Shown: positions 8,608-17,644, counted from the stretch's first letter. The stretch is 64,000 nucleotides of DNA from Paenibacillus planticolens (GCF_013141725.1 NZ_WHNZ01000079.1:46380-110379); one strand, 5' to 3'. A program made the numbers and translations. The notes: generated by a model not told the origin, from the letters alone.

Positions 8608-9321
8608 GTGGAAGTCGTAATCATGACGGGCGGCAAGGGGATGCGCATGGCGCCTTATACCAAGGTGCTTCCGAAGGGGTTATTGCCCGTTGGCGAACAA
8701 CCCATTCTGGAGATTATTGTCAAACAGCTCCGTAATTACGGGTTTACGTCCATTACGATGGCATGCGGCTACTTGTCGGGGCTCATACAAACGTATTTCG
8801 GGGACGGCAGTTCCCGGGGGGTTTCGATCTCCTATTATGTTGAAAATGAACCCTTAGGCACTGTCGGTCCAATTAAGCTGATTGGCCGCAGGCCAGGCCC
8901 CTTTTTGCTAATCAATTGTGACGTCTTAACCACTCTTGATTTTGCCCGCTTCAGAGATTTTCATATTAAGGGAGGAAGCATATTGACCATTGCTTCCCAA
9001 AAGAAAGGCATTCCGATTGAGCTTGGAGTGCTCGAAACGCAGGACGAGTATGTCACTAATTTTGTAGAAAAGCCAACCCGGTCGGCTTATGTGAGCATGG
9101 GCATCTATATGATGAATCCCGAAGTAGCCGAATATATCCCGTCCCATCAATATTTCGACATTCCTGATTTGATTCATGCCCTCCTGGCTGCAAATGAAAA
9201 GGTCCGCCACTTTGAAAACAATGACTTCTGGCTCGACATCGGAAGACCGTCCGATTATACCCTGGCTAATGAGCAATTCGGCAAACTCAAATCACTCTTA
9301 TTGCCCGGTGAGCCTGTATGA
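8608..9321 (+). CDS. Sugar-1-phosphate nucleotidyltransferase
   Basis: 237 residues of the NTP-transferase fold: VIMTGGKGMRM (nucleotide loop), LPKGLLPVGEQPILE, NCDVLTTLDF (metal Asp) and NFVEKPT. It couples a sugar 1-phosphate to a nucleoside triphosphate. The start is GTG 8608 with AAGGAG overlapping the previous stop; the ATG at 8539 would overlap legB deeply. It lacks the CBS pair seen in PtmE-type guanylyltransferases but otherwise resembles the mannose-1-phosphate guanylyltransferase / LegF-neighbour group. It sits between legB and the RMD-like gene, so it should supply the nucleotide sugar that LegB dehydrates. GDP is the likely nucleotide but is not proven by sequence. Confidence 0.82.
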   Translation: MEVVIMTGGKGMRMAPYTKVLPKGLLPVGEQPILEIIVKQLRNYGFTSITMACGYLSGLIQTYFGDGSSRGVSISYYVENEPLGTVGPIKLIGRRPGPFLLINCDVLTTLDFARFRDFHIKGGSILTIASQKKGIPIELGVLETQDEYVTNFVEKPTRSAYVSMGIYMMNPEVAEYIPSHQYFDIPDLIHALLAANEKVRHFENNDFWLDIGRPSDYTLANEQFGKLKSLLLPGEPV

Positions 9322-10286
9322 GAGCATGGAGAGAACCCCCTCTCGTACTCCTAACGGGTATTAACGGGTTCGTTGGGCAGCATATGGCTGCCTGTTTATT
9401 CACGCACAATATGAACGTCATCGGCGTTGGGCGCAGGTCCGACTGCCTGCTGCAGCACCACCGTCTGCACTACGTATGCGGTGATATTACGCAGGCCGCT
9501 ACGATCACCAAGCTCTTGCAGGAGCATCCGATCACCCATATCATCCATCTCGCAGGAGCAAACGATGTAAGTGCGTCTTACGCCGACCCCGTTCAAACTC
9601 TTTATACAAACGCATGGTGCACCCTGCATATGTTGGAGGCTGTACGGTCTACATCGGCAAGGAGCATCCAAGGGTTCCTTAGTGTGGGAACGGCATATGA
9701 ATATGATTTCCATTCTGTGCCTTTTGCGCCTTTAACGGAAACCTCCCCTGTCGGGCCCGTCAGTCCCTATGCTTGGAGCAAGCAGTTTATGACCTCTCTT
9801 ATACAAATGTATGGCGATGTCTATGCCATTCCGGCGTTTGCGGCACGGACATTCAATTTGATTGGACCGGGTAATGCCACCGGCGTATGCGCACTGCTGG
9901 CCAGACAGGTGGCGATGATGGAGAAAGGCCATCTCCCGCCTAAGCTCGTCGTCGGAAATACGGCCGTAAAGCGCGACTTCCTTGACGTCCGCGATGCAGC
10001 CGCCGCCTACTGCTCGCTCATGCAGCTAACCGCCGCACCTCCCGGCAGCCTGTTCAACGTATGCAGCGGCACAGCCTACCCCATCAGCGACATCGTTGAT
10101 CTGCTGCAGCAGTATGCGGCAATACCCTTTGAGGTAGCCACCCATGAGCGCTTATTTCGCCCTAATGATCCCCCTCTCATTCAAGGCGACAATGCCAAAC
10201 TTCGCTCCGCTACCGGTTGGCAGCCCACCCTTTCGCTCGCCCAGTCGGTCTGCGATACGTTGAATTATTACCGGAGCCTCTTATGA
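9318..10286 (+). CDS. RMD-like NAD(P)-dependent sugar epimerase/reductase
   Basis: 322 residues, extended SDR. It has LLTGINGFVGQHM, a serine near VGTAYEYD and the YAWSK catalytic pair, RTFNLIGPGN, and the VKRDFLDVRDAAAAY motif shared with GDP-4-keto-6-deoxymannose reductases (RMD) and related epimerases. The ATG overlaps the previous stop by four bases (ATGA), a translational-coupling arrangement. Acting after LegB, it would reduce a 4-keto-6-deoxy nucleotide sugar to a 6-deoxyhexose. Whether the product is rhamnose-, talose- or amino-sugar-like cannot be told from sequence. Confidence 0.8.
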   Translation: MRAWREPPLVLLTGINGFVGQHMAACLFTHNMNVIGVGRRSDCLLQHHRLHYVCGDITQAATITKLLQEHPITHIIHLAGANDVSASYADPVQTLYTNAWCTLHMLEAVRSTSARSIQGFLSVGTAYEYDFHSVPFAPLTETSPVGPVSPYAWSKQFMTSLIQMYGDVYAIPAFAARTFNLIGPGNATGVCALLARQVAMMEKGHLPPKLVVGNTAVKRDFLDVRDAAAAYCSLMQLTAAPPGSLFNVCSGTAYPISDIVDLLQQYAAIPFEVATHERLFRPNDPPLIQGDNAKLRSATGWQPTLSLAQSVCDTLNYYRSLL

Positions 10287-10302
10287 AAAGGAGAGTTACG
10301 CT

Positions 10303-11397
10303 ATGAAGATCATGACGGTTCTTGGAACACGTCCCGAAATTATCCGGTTAAGCTTAGTGATCGCCAAACTTGACCTCCTTGCAGATTCGCATCTTCTCGT
10401 CCACTCCGGACAAAATTATGACCGTTCGCTCAGCGACGTCTTTTTCGAGCAAATGGGCATTCGCCTCCCGGATGTCCATATTCGGCTCCAAGCTCAAACC
10501 GTCGGCGAACAGATTGCTCAAATGTTCGTTGAAGTCGAAAAAGTGCTGCTGCAGGAGAAACCGGATCGCATGCTCGTTCTGGGAGATACCAACAGTGCGC
10601 TTACAGCGCTTATAGGCGAGCGGCACGGCATTCCCGTCTATCATATGGAAGCAGGAAATCGTTGTTACGATACTCGCGTTCCTGAAGAAATCAACCGGAA
10701 AGCGATCGATGCCATCTCTACCTGCAATATGCCGTATACCCCCGGTGCGCGAGAGAATTTACTGCGTGACGGTGTTCCTTCCCAGCGGATTTGGATGACC
10801 GGGAATCCGATTTATGAAGTCATGGAGCATTATAAGGAGCAGGCAAATGCCAGCCGTATTCTAGAACAGCTGGGCATTGCGGATAAAGGATATATTCTCG
10901 TTACCGCCCACCGGGCAGAAAATGTCGATAATGAATCCCGGCTGCGGCAAATTATCGCAGGCTTGCAGCTAACAGCACAGGATACACAGCTCCCCATCAT
11001 CTGCAGCACCCATCCCCGTACGAAGGATCGCCTGGATAAGCTCGGGGCCACGGCTTCGCACCCGCTCATTCGCTTTCTGCCGCCATTCGGCTTTTTCGAC
11101 TTTCTGAAACTGCAGCAGCATGCCGCCTGCGTGATTACCGATAGCGGCACCGTGCAGGAAGAAAGCTGTATTCTGGGCGTTCCGGCCGTTACCATCCGCC
11201 AAAGCACCGAACGACCCGAGACCCTGCTTTGCGGCAGCAACTTACTATCAGGGCTTGTGCCGGAGCGGATTGCCGCTTGCGTTAAGCTGATGCTGCAGCC
11301 TCACCCTGCATGGCAGTGCCCGGAAGGCTATCTGGATCCGAACGTATCGAGCAAAGTTGTCAAAATTGTACTAGGAGGACAGAGCTATGTTTCATAA
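10303..11397 (+). CDS. wecB: Non-hydrolysing UDP-N-acetylhexosamine 2-epimerase
   Basis: 364 residues, close to the family's 370-380. Motifs: TVLGTRPEIIRL, HSGQNYD, VLGDTNSAL, HMEAGNRCYDTRVPEEINR, TAHRAENVDN and TDSGTVQEES. It epimerises C2 of a UDP-N-acetyl sugar. With the next two genes it forms the CapE-CapF-CapG / WbjB-C-D type set, in which the 2-epimerase acts last. The GNRCYDTRVPEE version of the active-site loop is typical of that FnlC/CapG/WbvD subgroup, not of housekeeping MnaA. It overlaps the following gene by 11 bases. ATG 10303 follows AAAAGGAGAG. Confidence 0.87.
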   Translation: MKIMTVLGTRPEIIRLSLVIAKLDLLADSHLLVHSGQNYDRSLSDVFFEQMGIRLPDVHIRLQAQTVGEQIAQMFVEVEKVLLQEKPDRMLVLGDTNSALTALIGERHGIPVYHMEAGNRCYDTRVPEEINRKAIDAISTCNMPYTPGARENLLRDGVPSQRIWMTGNPIYEVMEHYKEQANASRILEQLGIADKGYILVTAHRAENVDNESRLRQIIAGLQLTAQDTQLPIICSTHPRTKDRLDKLGATASHPLIRFLPPFGFFDFLKLQQHAACVITDSGTVQEESCILGVPAVTIRQSTERPETLLCGSNLLSGLVPERIAACVKLMLQPHPAWQCPEGYLDPNVSSKVVKIVLGGQSYVS

Positions 11398-12376
11398 TCA
11401 AACCATCCTCATCACGGGAGGAACCGGATCTTGGGGGCAAGAACTTACCCGCAGTCTCCTGCAAGAGATGCCTAAGGAAATTCGTATTTTTTCCCGCAAC
11501 GAATTTTCGCAAGTGAAGATGCAGCGCGACTTTTCTTTCCATCCTTCCCTCACTTTTATGATCGGTGATGTCCGTGACCAGGAAGCCGTTGAGGACGCCT
11601 GCCGGAACGTGGATTATGTGTTTCATCTGGCTGCCCTCAAACACGTACCCATCTGTGAGGCACAGCCGGATGAAGCATTGAAAACGAACGTAAAAGGAAC
11701 TGAAAATGTAATCAGAGCCAGTATTCGAAACGAGGTCAAAAAGGTTATCGACGTCTCCACGGATAAAGCCGTAGATCCGATCAACTTTTACGGCATGACG
11801 AAAGCGCTGGGAGAGAAGCTGATGGTTCGGGCGAACGATCTCAGCTCCACGACCCAGTTTGTCTGCATTCGAGGCGGCAATGTGCTGGGCACCAACGGCA
11901 GCGTCGTCCCTTTCTTCAAGAACCGCATCTTGCAAGGAGAAGATCTCCCGCTTACCCACGAGGACATGACCCGCTTCTTCCTGACGCTTCCTGAAGCGAT
12001 CGGGCTTCTGTTAAGTGCGGCCAAAGCGGCCGTAGGCGGAGAAACTTTTGTTATGAAAATGAATGCCTGCCGCATTCTCGACTTGGCTCAGGTGATGATG
12101 AAACAGCTGTCAGACCAACCTCTGCCTGTGAGGGATGTCGGCATCCGCCCTGGAGAGAAGCTGCACGAAGTGCTGATTTCCACACATGAAATTCCCTTTA
12201 CCTATCAATATGATGAAAAATATTTTGTTATCCTGCCGGCGAATGCGGCCTCCTCCCTGTATAACTTCTACAGCCATCTGCCTAAATCCACCTTTACGCA
12301 ATATGCCTCCAACGATTCACTCATGACGTCGGAAGAAATTTTAGAGATGCTGCTTAAAGGAGGATTCCTTCCTTGA
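11387..12376 (+). CDS. capE: CapE/FnlA-type UDP-GlcNAc 4,6-dehydratase 5-epimerase
   Basis: 329 residues. SDR with LITGGTGSWGQEL, HLAALKHVPICE, VSTDKAV, the YGMTK catalytic pair and CIRGGNVLGTNGSVVPFF. These are the hallmarks of the inverting dehydratases (CapE, FnlA, WbjB), which turn UDP-GlcNAc into a UDP-4-keto-6-deoxy-L-sugar. It starts within the end of the 2-epimerase gene (AGGAGGACAGAGCT before ATG). The next enzyme should reduce its product. Cytoplasmic. Secure at family level; the inverting chemistry is inferred from family membership. Confidence 0.88.
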   Translation: MFHNQTILITGGTGSWGQELTRSLLQEMPKEIRIFSRNEFSQVKMQRDFSFHPSLTFMIGDVRDQEAVEDACRNVDYVFHLAALKHVPICEAQPDEALKTNVKGTENVIRASIRNEVKKVIDVSTDKAVDPINFYGMTKALGEKLMVRANDLSSTTQFVCIRGGNVLGTNGSVVPFFKNRILQGEDLPLTHEDMTRFFLTLPEAIGLLLSAAKAAVGGETFVMKMNACRILDLAQVMMKQLSDQPLPVRDVGIRPGEKLHEVLISTHEIPFTYQYDEKYFVILPANAASSLYNFYSHLPKSTFTQYASNDSLMTSEEILEMLLKGGFLP

Positions 12377-13215
12377 AATTACTTATTATCGGCGGTCATG
12401 GCATGGCCGGCCACATGTTAAGGGACTATTTCGCCCGGCAGCATGACTATGAAGTCTGGACTACCGTGCGGTCGGCTGATCCGTCGGATACCGGGGCCCT
12501 ATCGCTCGACGTGAGAAACGATGAGCATCTGCGGCACCTGCTCAATCAGATAAAGCCGGATGCCGTCATCAATGCGGCCGGCTTGCTGAATGAAGAAGCC
12601 CGCACGAGGCAAGCGGAAGCCATTTATGTCAACAGCTTGTTTCCTCATCAACTCGCTATGTATGCGGAGCAGTATCTCTTCCGTCTGTTCCACATCAGCA
12701 CGGACTGTGTTTTTTCCGGCTCGCGCGGGGATTACACCGAATGGGATCCTACGGATGCTTTATCCGTTTATGGGAAAAGCAAGAGTCTCGGCGAAGTTTA
12801 CAGCCCTAACGCCGTAACGATCCGCACTTCCATCATCGGGCCTGAGTTGAAACAGAGCGGCATCGGGCTTTTTCATTGGTTTATGCAGCAAAAGGGCGAC
12901 ATTCAAGGATATCGCCGAGTGTTCTGGAACGGGGTTACGACACTCGAATTAGCCAAGGCCATCGAATGGTGCTTCCATCATCCCATTCATGGCCTTGTAC
13001 ACCTTGCCGGTCAGCCTAAGCTGTCCAAATACGAGCTGCTCCTGATGCTTCAGCAGCAATTTCATCATGACGCCATCACCATTCACTATAACGACGACAT
13101 GAAGTCAGACAAGAGCCTGGTCTCTACGCGAGCCGATTTCACGTACCCGGTTTCTTCCTATCCGCAAATGATTGCCGACTTGCACGCTTGGATGAATCAA
13201 CATCAACCTCACTAG
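12373..13215 (+). CDS. RmlD-like NAD(P)-dependent sugar nucleotide reductase
   Basis: 280 residues, SDR of the dTDP-4-dehydrorhamnose reductase family: IIGGHGMAGHML, INAAGLLNE, HISTDCVFSG, YGKSKSLGE and IRTSIIGPE. The start is TTG 12373, overlapping the previous stop, with AAAGGAGGATT upstream. Canonical CapF/FnlB/WbjC reductases have about 370 residues with a C-terminal cupin that epimerises C3. This protein ends after the SDR fold, like WbvR-type reductases of L-QuiNAc pathways. Together with CapE and the 2-epimerase, the predicted product is UDP-L-RhaNAc converted to UDP-L-QuiNAc, not UDP-L-FucNAc. Confidence 0.82.
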   Translation: MKLLIIGGHGMAGHMLRDYFARQHDYEVWTTVRSADPSDTGALSLDVRNDEHLRHLLNQIKPDAVINAAGLLNEEARTRQAEAIYVNSLFPHQLAMYAEQYLFRLFHISTDCVFSGSRGDYTEWDPTDALSVYGKSKSLGEVYSPNAVTIRTSIIGPELKQSGIGLFHWFMQQKGDIQGYRRVFWNGVTTLELAKAIEWCFHHPIHGLVHLAGQPKLSKYELLLMLQQQFHHDAITIHYNDDMKSDKSLVSTRADFTYPVSSYPQMIADLHAWMNQHQPH

Positions 13216-13297
13216 CCTCACACACTTTGCCGGCTCCGGAATATGATAAGTACAACTGCTGTTGCAACGAACAAATCATAAGGCGGTGTGTGTCGCA

Positions 13298-14362
13298 ATG
13301 GATATGACCCCTACCCACATAGAAGAGCTAATCCACAAAAGATTCATCGTCGTAGTGATTGCTCATGAGAACGAGCATGTATTGGCGGCACAAATCGAAA
13401 ATATCCATTTTTTTAATCCTGAAGCCGGCATCCTTCTCTACAACGGCGGACACAACCCCGATTTTGGAAAAAACGTGAACGTTTGGTCCTTTCCGCACAA
13501 CCATCCCTTAAGAGCCGGAATTATCGTCCCCGGCATGTGGGACATCATGAAATGGTTGGAAGAGATCGGCGCAGGCTATGAATATCTGATGTCGATGGAT
13601 CATGATATGCTGTTTGTTAAGCATGGCTTTCAGTCCTTCTTGGATGAAGCTATGGCGGAGTCCGACAGCATGGGTTGGAGGCTTGAAAACGATCGGGATC
13701 ATCCGTACTCGCTTCCCGTGCAGAACATGAGGAACGAATGGCATTTATGGCAGCCCGTCTTCCGGACGGACGGCTTTCTGACTTACTTTAACCCCGGTCA
13801 GATCTATAAGCACGATATTGTCAGGCGTATGCTCGCTCATGTGGATCATGCCGCCGTGGATCACCTGCTTGGCATCTCGGAAGCTGCCGCCTTGGAAGAA
13901 GTCTTTTTTGTCACGCTGGCGAGTGCCTGCGGAGGCAGGGTCCGGGAATACCCCGAAGGAAGCAAGTATAATGACATGGTTCGCTGGGGCGAAAACATTA
14001 CCTTCGAAAGCGTGCAGCAGCATAGAGCGCATCCCTACTATTATTGGATTCATCCGGTAAAAGGAGATAAACTGCTGGAAATGAACCAGCAGTTGCTCCC
14101 TAGGCCGGAAGTGCCGCCTGCCAACCAACCCCCTGCTGTAAGGGGCGTGCCCGCTTCCCGCCGCACAGCACTCAGAAAGAGGAAAAGACTCAAACGTAAG
14201 TCCCGCCTGAGACGAGGCTATCTTCGAAAACGGACGAAACGGCGCATCCTTAGGAAGCGAAGCCGCAAAAAAACGAACAAGTTCGCCAAAAGGCACCTGC
14301 GTCCCAAGTCTGCGGCTAAACGAACTTCTACCAAACCCAAAAAAAGGACGAAGCTGGGATAG
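13298..14362 (+). CDS. GT-A-like paralog D with very basic C-terminal tail
   Basis: 354 residues, function not established. Residues 15-285 are the same domain as in the genes at 17676, 23970, 24758 and 25551: IAHENEHVLAAQIENI, LLYNGG, WDIMKWLEE, a DHD acid pair at residues 101-103 followed by MLFV, FNPGQIYK, and IHPVKGDKLLE near the end. The aspartates at the end of a hydrophobic strand look like a GT-A DxD metal site, so a glycosyltransferase is likely. From about residue 290 to the end the protein is a run of Arg/Lys-rich segments (RKRKRLKRKSRLRR and similar) with almost no acids. ATG 13298 follows AAGGCGGTG. The terminator overlaps the stop codon. Confidence 0.75.
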   Translation: MDMTPTHIEELIHKRFIVVVIAHENEHVLAAQIENIHFFNPEAGILLYNGGHNPDFGKNVNVWSFPHNHPLRAGIIVPGMWDIMKWLEEIGAGYEYLMSMDHDMLFVKHGFQSFLDEAMAESDSMGWRLENDRDHPYSLPVQNMRNEWHLWQPVFRTDGFLTYFNPGQIYKHDIVRRMLAHVDHAAVDHLLGISEAAALEEVFFVTLASACGGRVREYPEGSKYNDMVRWGENITFESVQQHRAHPYYYWIHPVKGDKLLEMNQQLLPRPEVPPANQPPAVRGVPASRRTALRKRKRLKRKSRLRRGYLRKRTKRRILRKRSRKKTNKFAKRHLRPKSAAKRTSTKPKKRTKLG

Positions 14363-14382
14363 TCTCCCGCTTCGTCCTTTTA
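14339..14382. terminator. Bidirectional terminator between convergent operons
   Basis: Stem AAAGGACGAAGC / GCTTCGTCCTTT, with seven T on the minus strand and four on the plus. It includes the stop codon of the 13298 gene and serves both that operon and the coat operon ending at 14402. Confidence 0.85.
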
Positions 14383-14401
14383 TCTGTTTGACCCTCTCAC
14401 C

Positions 14402-15418
14402 TTACATTCCTTTGATCAGCTTCTTGAGGACAGGCAGCTTCTCCATTTCAAACGCTACGATGTTCTGCAGCTTCTTTTCGTCCCCTGGCACGCCTTTCTT
14501 GAAAGGTGTTTTCACATACCCATAAAGCTTATGCGGGAAAAGCAAATCAATATAAAGCACCTGCATTTGCTCCGGTGTAAACGGAAGAATCGCTTCATAA
14601 TAGCTCATACACTTTTTCAGCTCATTGGCATCCCATCGTCCCAATTGTTCCATGCGTTTCAATAGGAGTTTGCGGATATCGCGCAGCGGAATGTCATAAG
14701 TCAAATTATCCAAATCCAGCACACAAACGCCCCCGGACGTTTGAAGGGCATTGCCTTTGCCGTAATCCTGATGACACATGTAACCGTACTTGCCGATGTC
14801 GGCTACCCATTGCCCGTAACAGGAAGCTTCCAGCAATTTGACGGCACGATCAGCCATCTCAATCATTGCGTCCCCATTCTTCACATAAGAGAGATGGAAT
14901 GGCGATTTTTCCTGCATGGCTTGCTCCTTCCACAGGATAAACTCATCGCGCATGCCGCTAAAATGTTTGCCCCATACTCCCATCCGGTCATAGATGTCAC
15001 AATCTTCAGGAGGGATAAATCCCAGAGTGTCTTTATGGAACTGTGCGAGACCCTTCAGCCCCGTATACAGATGCTCAGGAACCCGATCCATCTCCAGATC
15101 GCTGCCTTGCACCCAGGCATAGAGGACGAGCGCATACCCTTCATGGACAAAAAACAGCCGTTTATCCTTCGTCGGAATAATCTTCGCAACAATGGCCCCT
15201 TTTTTGAACAAATAATCTTGCGCCGCCGTCGTGAACTTCACGATCCCAATGGACTTTCGGATCCGTTTCAGGCAAACGGTTCCTGCGGATGTCTCCAGCT
15301 TCCAGACCGTTTTAACGCCTCCGCTTTGAATGACCCGGATGTTCTTGACCGCGATCTGCGGGTAATTGGCGGCCATGAGACGCTTGCCTAATTTCAGCTC
15401 TTCCTGATTAAGATCCAC
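14402..15418 (-). CDS. CotS-family spore coat protein (kinase-like), copy 1
   Basis: 338 residues of the CotS/CotI/YutH family, which has a choline/aminoglycoside-kinase fold. Visible kinase signatures are TVCLKRIRKS (Lys strand), CHQDYGKGN (catalytic loop HxDxxxxN) and VLDLDN (metal-binding DxD), so the active site appears intact. The C-terminus has the family's FPHKLYGYV segment. The start is GTG 15418 after GAGGTGGTG and overlaps the upstream paralog by 11 bases. B. subtilis CotS is an inner-coat protein made under SigK and GerE. It closes the six-gene operon ugd-galU-DUF707-GT4-cotS-cotS. Confidence 0.9.
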   Translation of the reverse strand: MDLNQEELKLGKRLMAANYPQIAVKNIRVIQSGGVKTVWKLETSAGTVCLKRIRKSIGIVKFTTAAQDYLFKKGAIVAKIIPTKDKRLFFVHEGYALVLYAWVQGSDLEMDRVPEHLYTGLKGLAQFHKDTLGFIPPEDCDIYDRMGVWGKHFSGMRDEFILWKEQAMQEKSPFHLSYVKNGDAMIEMADRAVKLLEASCYGQWVADIGKYGYMCHQDYGKGNALQTSGGVCVLDLDNLTYDIPLRDIRKLLLKRMEQLGRWDANELKKCMSYYEAILPFTPEQMQVLYIDLLFPHKLYGYVKTPFKKGVPGDEKKLQNIVAFEMEKLPVLKKLIKGM

Positions 15419-16457
15419 GTTTCACCACCTCATCCAAACGTCCGAGGAACGACTTGAGCACATTATTTTTACTAAGCTCGGTGGAGATCATGTCTTTTAA
15501 ACGGGCAATATGCTTATTGACGGGCCATGAATCCTCTCGGTTTTCATAGTATTTGGACACTTGTCCATAGAACAAATGCGGAAACTGAATATCTGCCCCC
15601 AGCACCAAATACTGATCTTTCGTTAAGGGATTGACCTGCTGGTAAGCTTTCATCATCTTGAGCATGGTCGGAAGACTCCAGCTGCCTCCCTTCTTCATGA
15701 CCTTATTTAATATTTTTCTCAGATCCCGCACCGGAAGATCTACCGTCAGCGAATCCATATCGTAAACATACAGCTTCCCATCTCTGCCTACAACGAGATT
15801 GCCTGCCGCAAAATCTTGATGGCACAGCGTTTTGGTGGCCTCGGTTTCCTTCACCCACTGTACAAAGCAAGGCTGATTCAGCGTCGTAAGCGCTGCTCGG
15901 GCTTGCTGCAGGAAAGTATCCACATTGGCCAAAAACAAACGGTCAAACTCGTTTTTATTTTTAACCTGCTGGCGCTGTTCTTTCCAGGTCGCCAGGCGCT
16001 CCATTCTTGTCTGCAAGTCTGATTTCCATTTCGTCAAAAGATAGGAAGGGTAGAATCCATTGGGAGATTCGATCCCTCTCGATGCCCGGTGGAAGTTCGC
16101 CATTCCTTTTAGAATAAGGGATAAGTCACTGTCGTTCTCATATTCCGGCGATCGTCCGTATACGGTTTCAAATAAGACGAAGTACTCTCCGTCCAGCTTC
16201 ACATAGCCTTGGCCCGAGCCGGTTTTGAGCACATCCGGGGTGTTGACGCCATTTCCTCTAAGATACCGAATCGCATGGAGCATGAAATCAATATGCGTTT
16301 CATCAAAAGGAACTTTTTTCATGATCAGTTCGCCCTTGTCGGTTTGGATGGACCAGACTGCTTTTTTTCCTTTATCGGATAACAGGGAGATCGACTTCAC
16401 TTTCAAAGGATATTGCGAGACCACCTTCTTCAAGATGTCCGAGAAAGTAGTATCCAT
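15408..16457 (-). CDS. CotS-family spore coat protein (kinase-like), copy 2
   Basis: 349 residues, paralogous to the following gene. Signatures: GELIMKKVPFD (Lys strand), LCHQDFAAGNLV (catalytic loop) and YVYDMDSL (DxD). The FPHLFYGQV segment aligns with FPHKLYGYV of copy 1. The start is ATG 16457, because GGAGGTG lies five bases upstream; the frame opens at 16493 but that start lacks a site. It follows a CotSA-like glycosyltransferase by 32 bases, the same cotSA-cotS pairing known from B. subtilis. It may phosphorylate a sugar or protein of the coat; no substrate can be named. Confidence 0.9.
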   Translation of the reverse strand: MDTTFSDILKKVVSQYPLKVKSISLLSDKGKKAVWSIQTDKGELIMKKVPFDETHIDFMLHAIRYLRGNGVNTPDVLKTGSGQGYVKLDGEYFVLFETVYGRSPEYENDSDLSLILKGMANFHRASRGIESPNGFYPSYLLTKWKSDLQTRMERLATWKEQRQQVKNKNEFDRLFLANVDTFLQQARAALTTLNQPCFVQWVKETEATKTLCHQDFAAGNLVVGRDGKLYVYDMDSLTVDLPVRDLRKILNKVMKKGGSWSLPTMLKMMKAYQQVNPLTKDQYLVLGADIQFPHLFYGQVSKYYENREDSWPVNKHIARLKDMISTELSKNNVLKSFLGRLDEVVKRGS

Positions 16458-16489
16458 GCTGACACCTCCGTCATGATATGGCTTTAAGG

Positions 16490-17644
16490 TCATTTTTTGT
16501 TTTCCGGGGCGTACAGGCTCTCAAGCCGTTTCGCCACATGCTCGAAGCCGAAGTTGCCTTCAACAGCCGCTCTGGCTGCTTTTCCTAACCGCAACGCCTC
16601 GCCAGGGTTGTTTAACATAAACGTTATGGCCTTAACAAAGGCTCCAGGATTGCTGTAATCCTCGATTACCATTCCGTTGGCATTCTGCTTAATAATTTCC
16701 GCATTTCCCCCGCGGTTGGTCGTAATAATCGGAAGTCCTGCGCCCATAGCTTCAAAATGAACTCTGGCCAGAGGCTCCTGCCACTGGGACGAACAGACGA
16801 AAATATCTCCCAGCAAATAATGGGCCGGGATTTCGCTAGGGGGAACAAAGCCTGTGAAGACGACTCGCTCGCCGAGCGCTTTGGCAAGCCGGCGTAGGCT
16901 TGCTCCGTACTCATCCAACTGCTCATTATGGAACCATTTGCTGCCGATGATGACGAGAACGACATCTTTATGGGTTTTGCTGATTTGCTCGACGGCTTTG
17001 ATCAGCACGTCCGGCCCTTTGTTTTTGCTTAAACGTCCTACGAAAAGCACGACTTTTTTATTCTCGAGTCCGAATTTTTTCCGGAGTTCCTTCCTGACGG
17101 CTTGCGCTTCCGGCGTCCAGATCGGTTTATAATGCTGCAAATGGATGCCCGAATACACGGTCTTCACCTTGCCTTTAGCGGAAGGGAAACGCGTAGTGAT
17201 CGTTTGGCCGATATAATTGGAGATCGACATGATCCTATCCACCGTTCGAATCACGGAGTTTCCCGTTTCCATCGATATTTTCCCGTCCTTGAACATCTCG
17301 TTATGGCAGCTGACAACAAAGCGGGAGTTCGGCATAGCAGCTTTATACGCTGGAACGGTTTTCGGACGGTTAAACACATGGATGACATCGTACTTTTTAT
17401 TGCCGGCATGGAGCTTTGCGAGTTCTTTGGCAACACCGTTCACATAATCTTCGGGCGGAACCCGAATATACTTGACGCCACCTACCACTTCCCGATCAGG
17501 AAGCTCCCGGTCCGTAATGCAAAAAATAGTGAGATCATGCCTACTGCCAATATGCGGTGTCACGCCATTGATTAAAATTTGAATGGCGCCCCCTCGAATC
17601 GGCGGAACGGTAAGCTTTTCAGTGCAAATAAATGCAATCTTCAT
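16490..17644 (-). CDS. CotSA-like spore coat glycosyltransferase (GT4), copy 1
   Basis: 384 residues, GT-B fold. N-terminal ICTEKLTVPPIRGGAIQ, central VSCHNEMF, VLFVGRLSKNKGPD, and the donor motif SSQWQEPLARVHFEAMGAG followed by TTNRGGNAE. This wording is shared with the genes at 27787 and 28955 and with B. subtilis CotSA. The start is ATG 17644 after GGAGTGG; upstream in-frame starts reach 17731 but lack a site and would enter the intergenic gap. It lies between the DUF707 fusion gene and two cotS genes, so it is part of the coat operon. Confidence 0.9.
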   Translation of the reverse strand: MKIAFICTEKLTVPPIRGGAIQILINGVTPHIGSRHDLTIFCITDRELPDREVVGGVKYIRVPPEDYVNGVAKELAKLHAGNKKYDVIHVFNRPKTVPAYKAAMPNSRFVVSCHNEMFKDGKISMETGNSVIRTVDRIMSISNYIGQTITTRFPSAKGKVKTVYSGIHLQHYKPIWTPEAQAVRKELRKKFGLENKKVVLFVGRLSKNKGPDVLIKAVEQISKTHKDVVLVIIGSKWFHNEQLDEYGASLRRLAKALGERVVFTGFVPPSEIPAHYLLGDIFVCSSQWQEPLARVHFEAMGAGLPIITTNRGGNAEIIKQNANGMVIEDYSNPGAFVKAITFMLNNPGEALRLGKAARAAVEGNFGFEHVAKRLESLYAPENKK

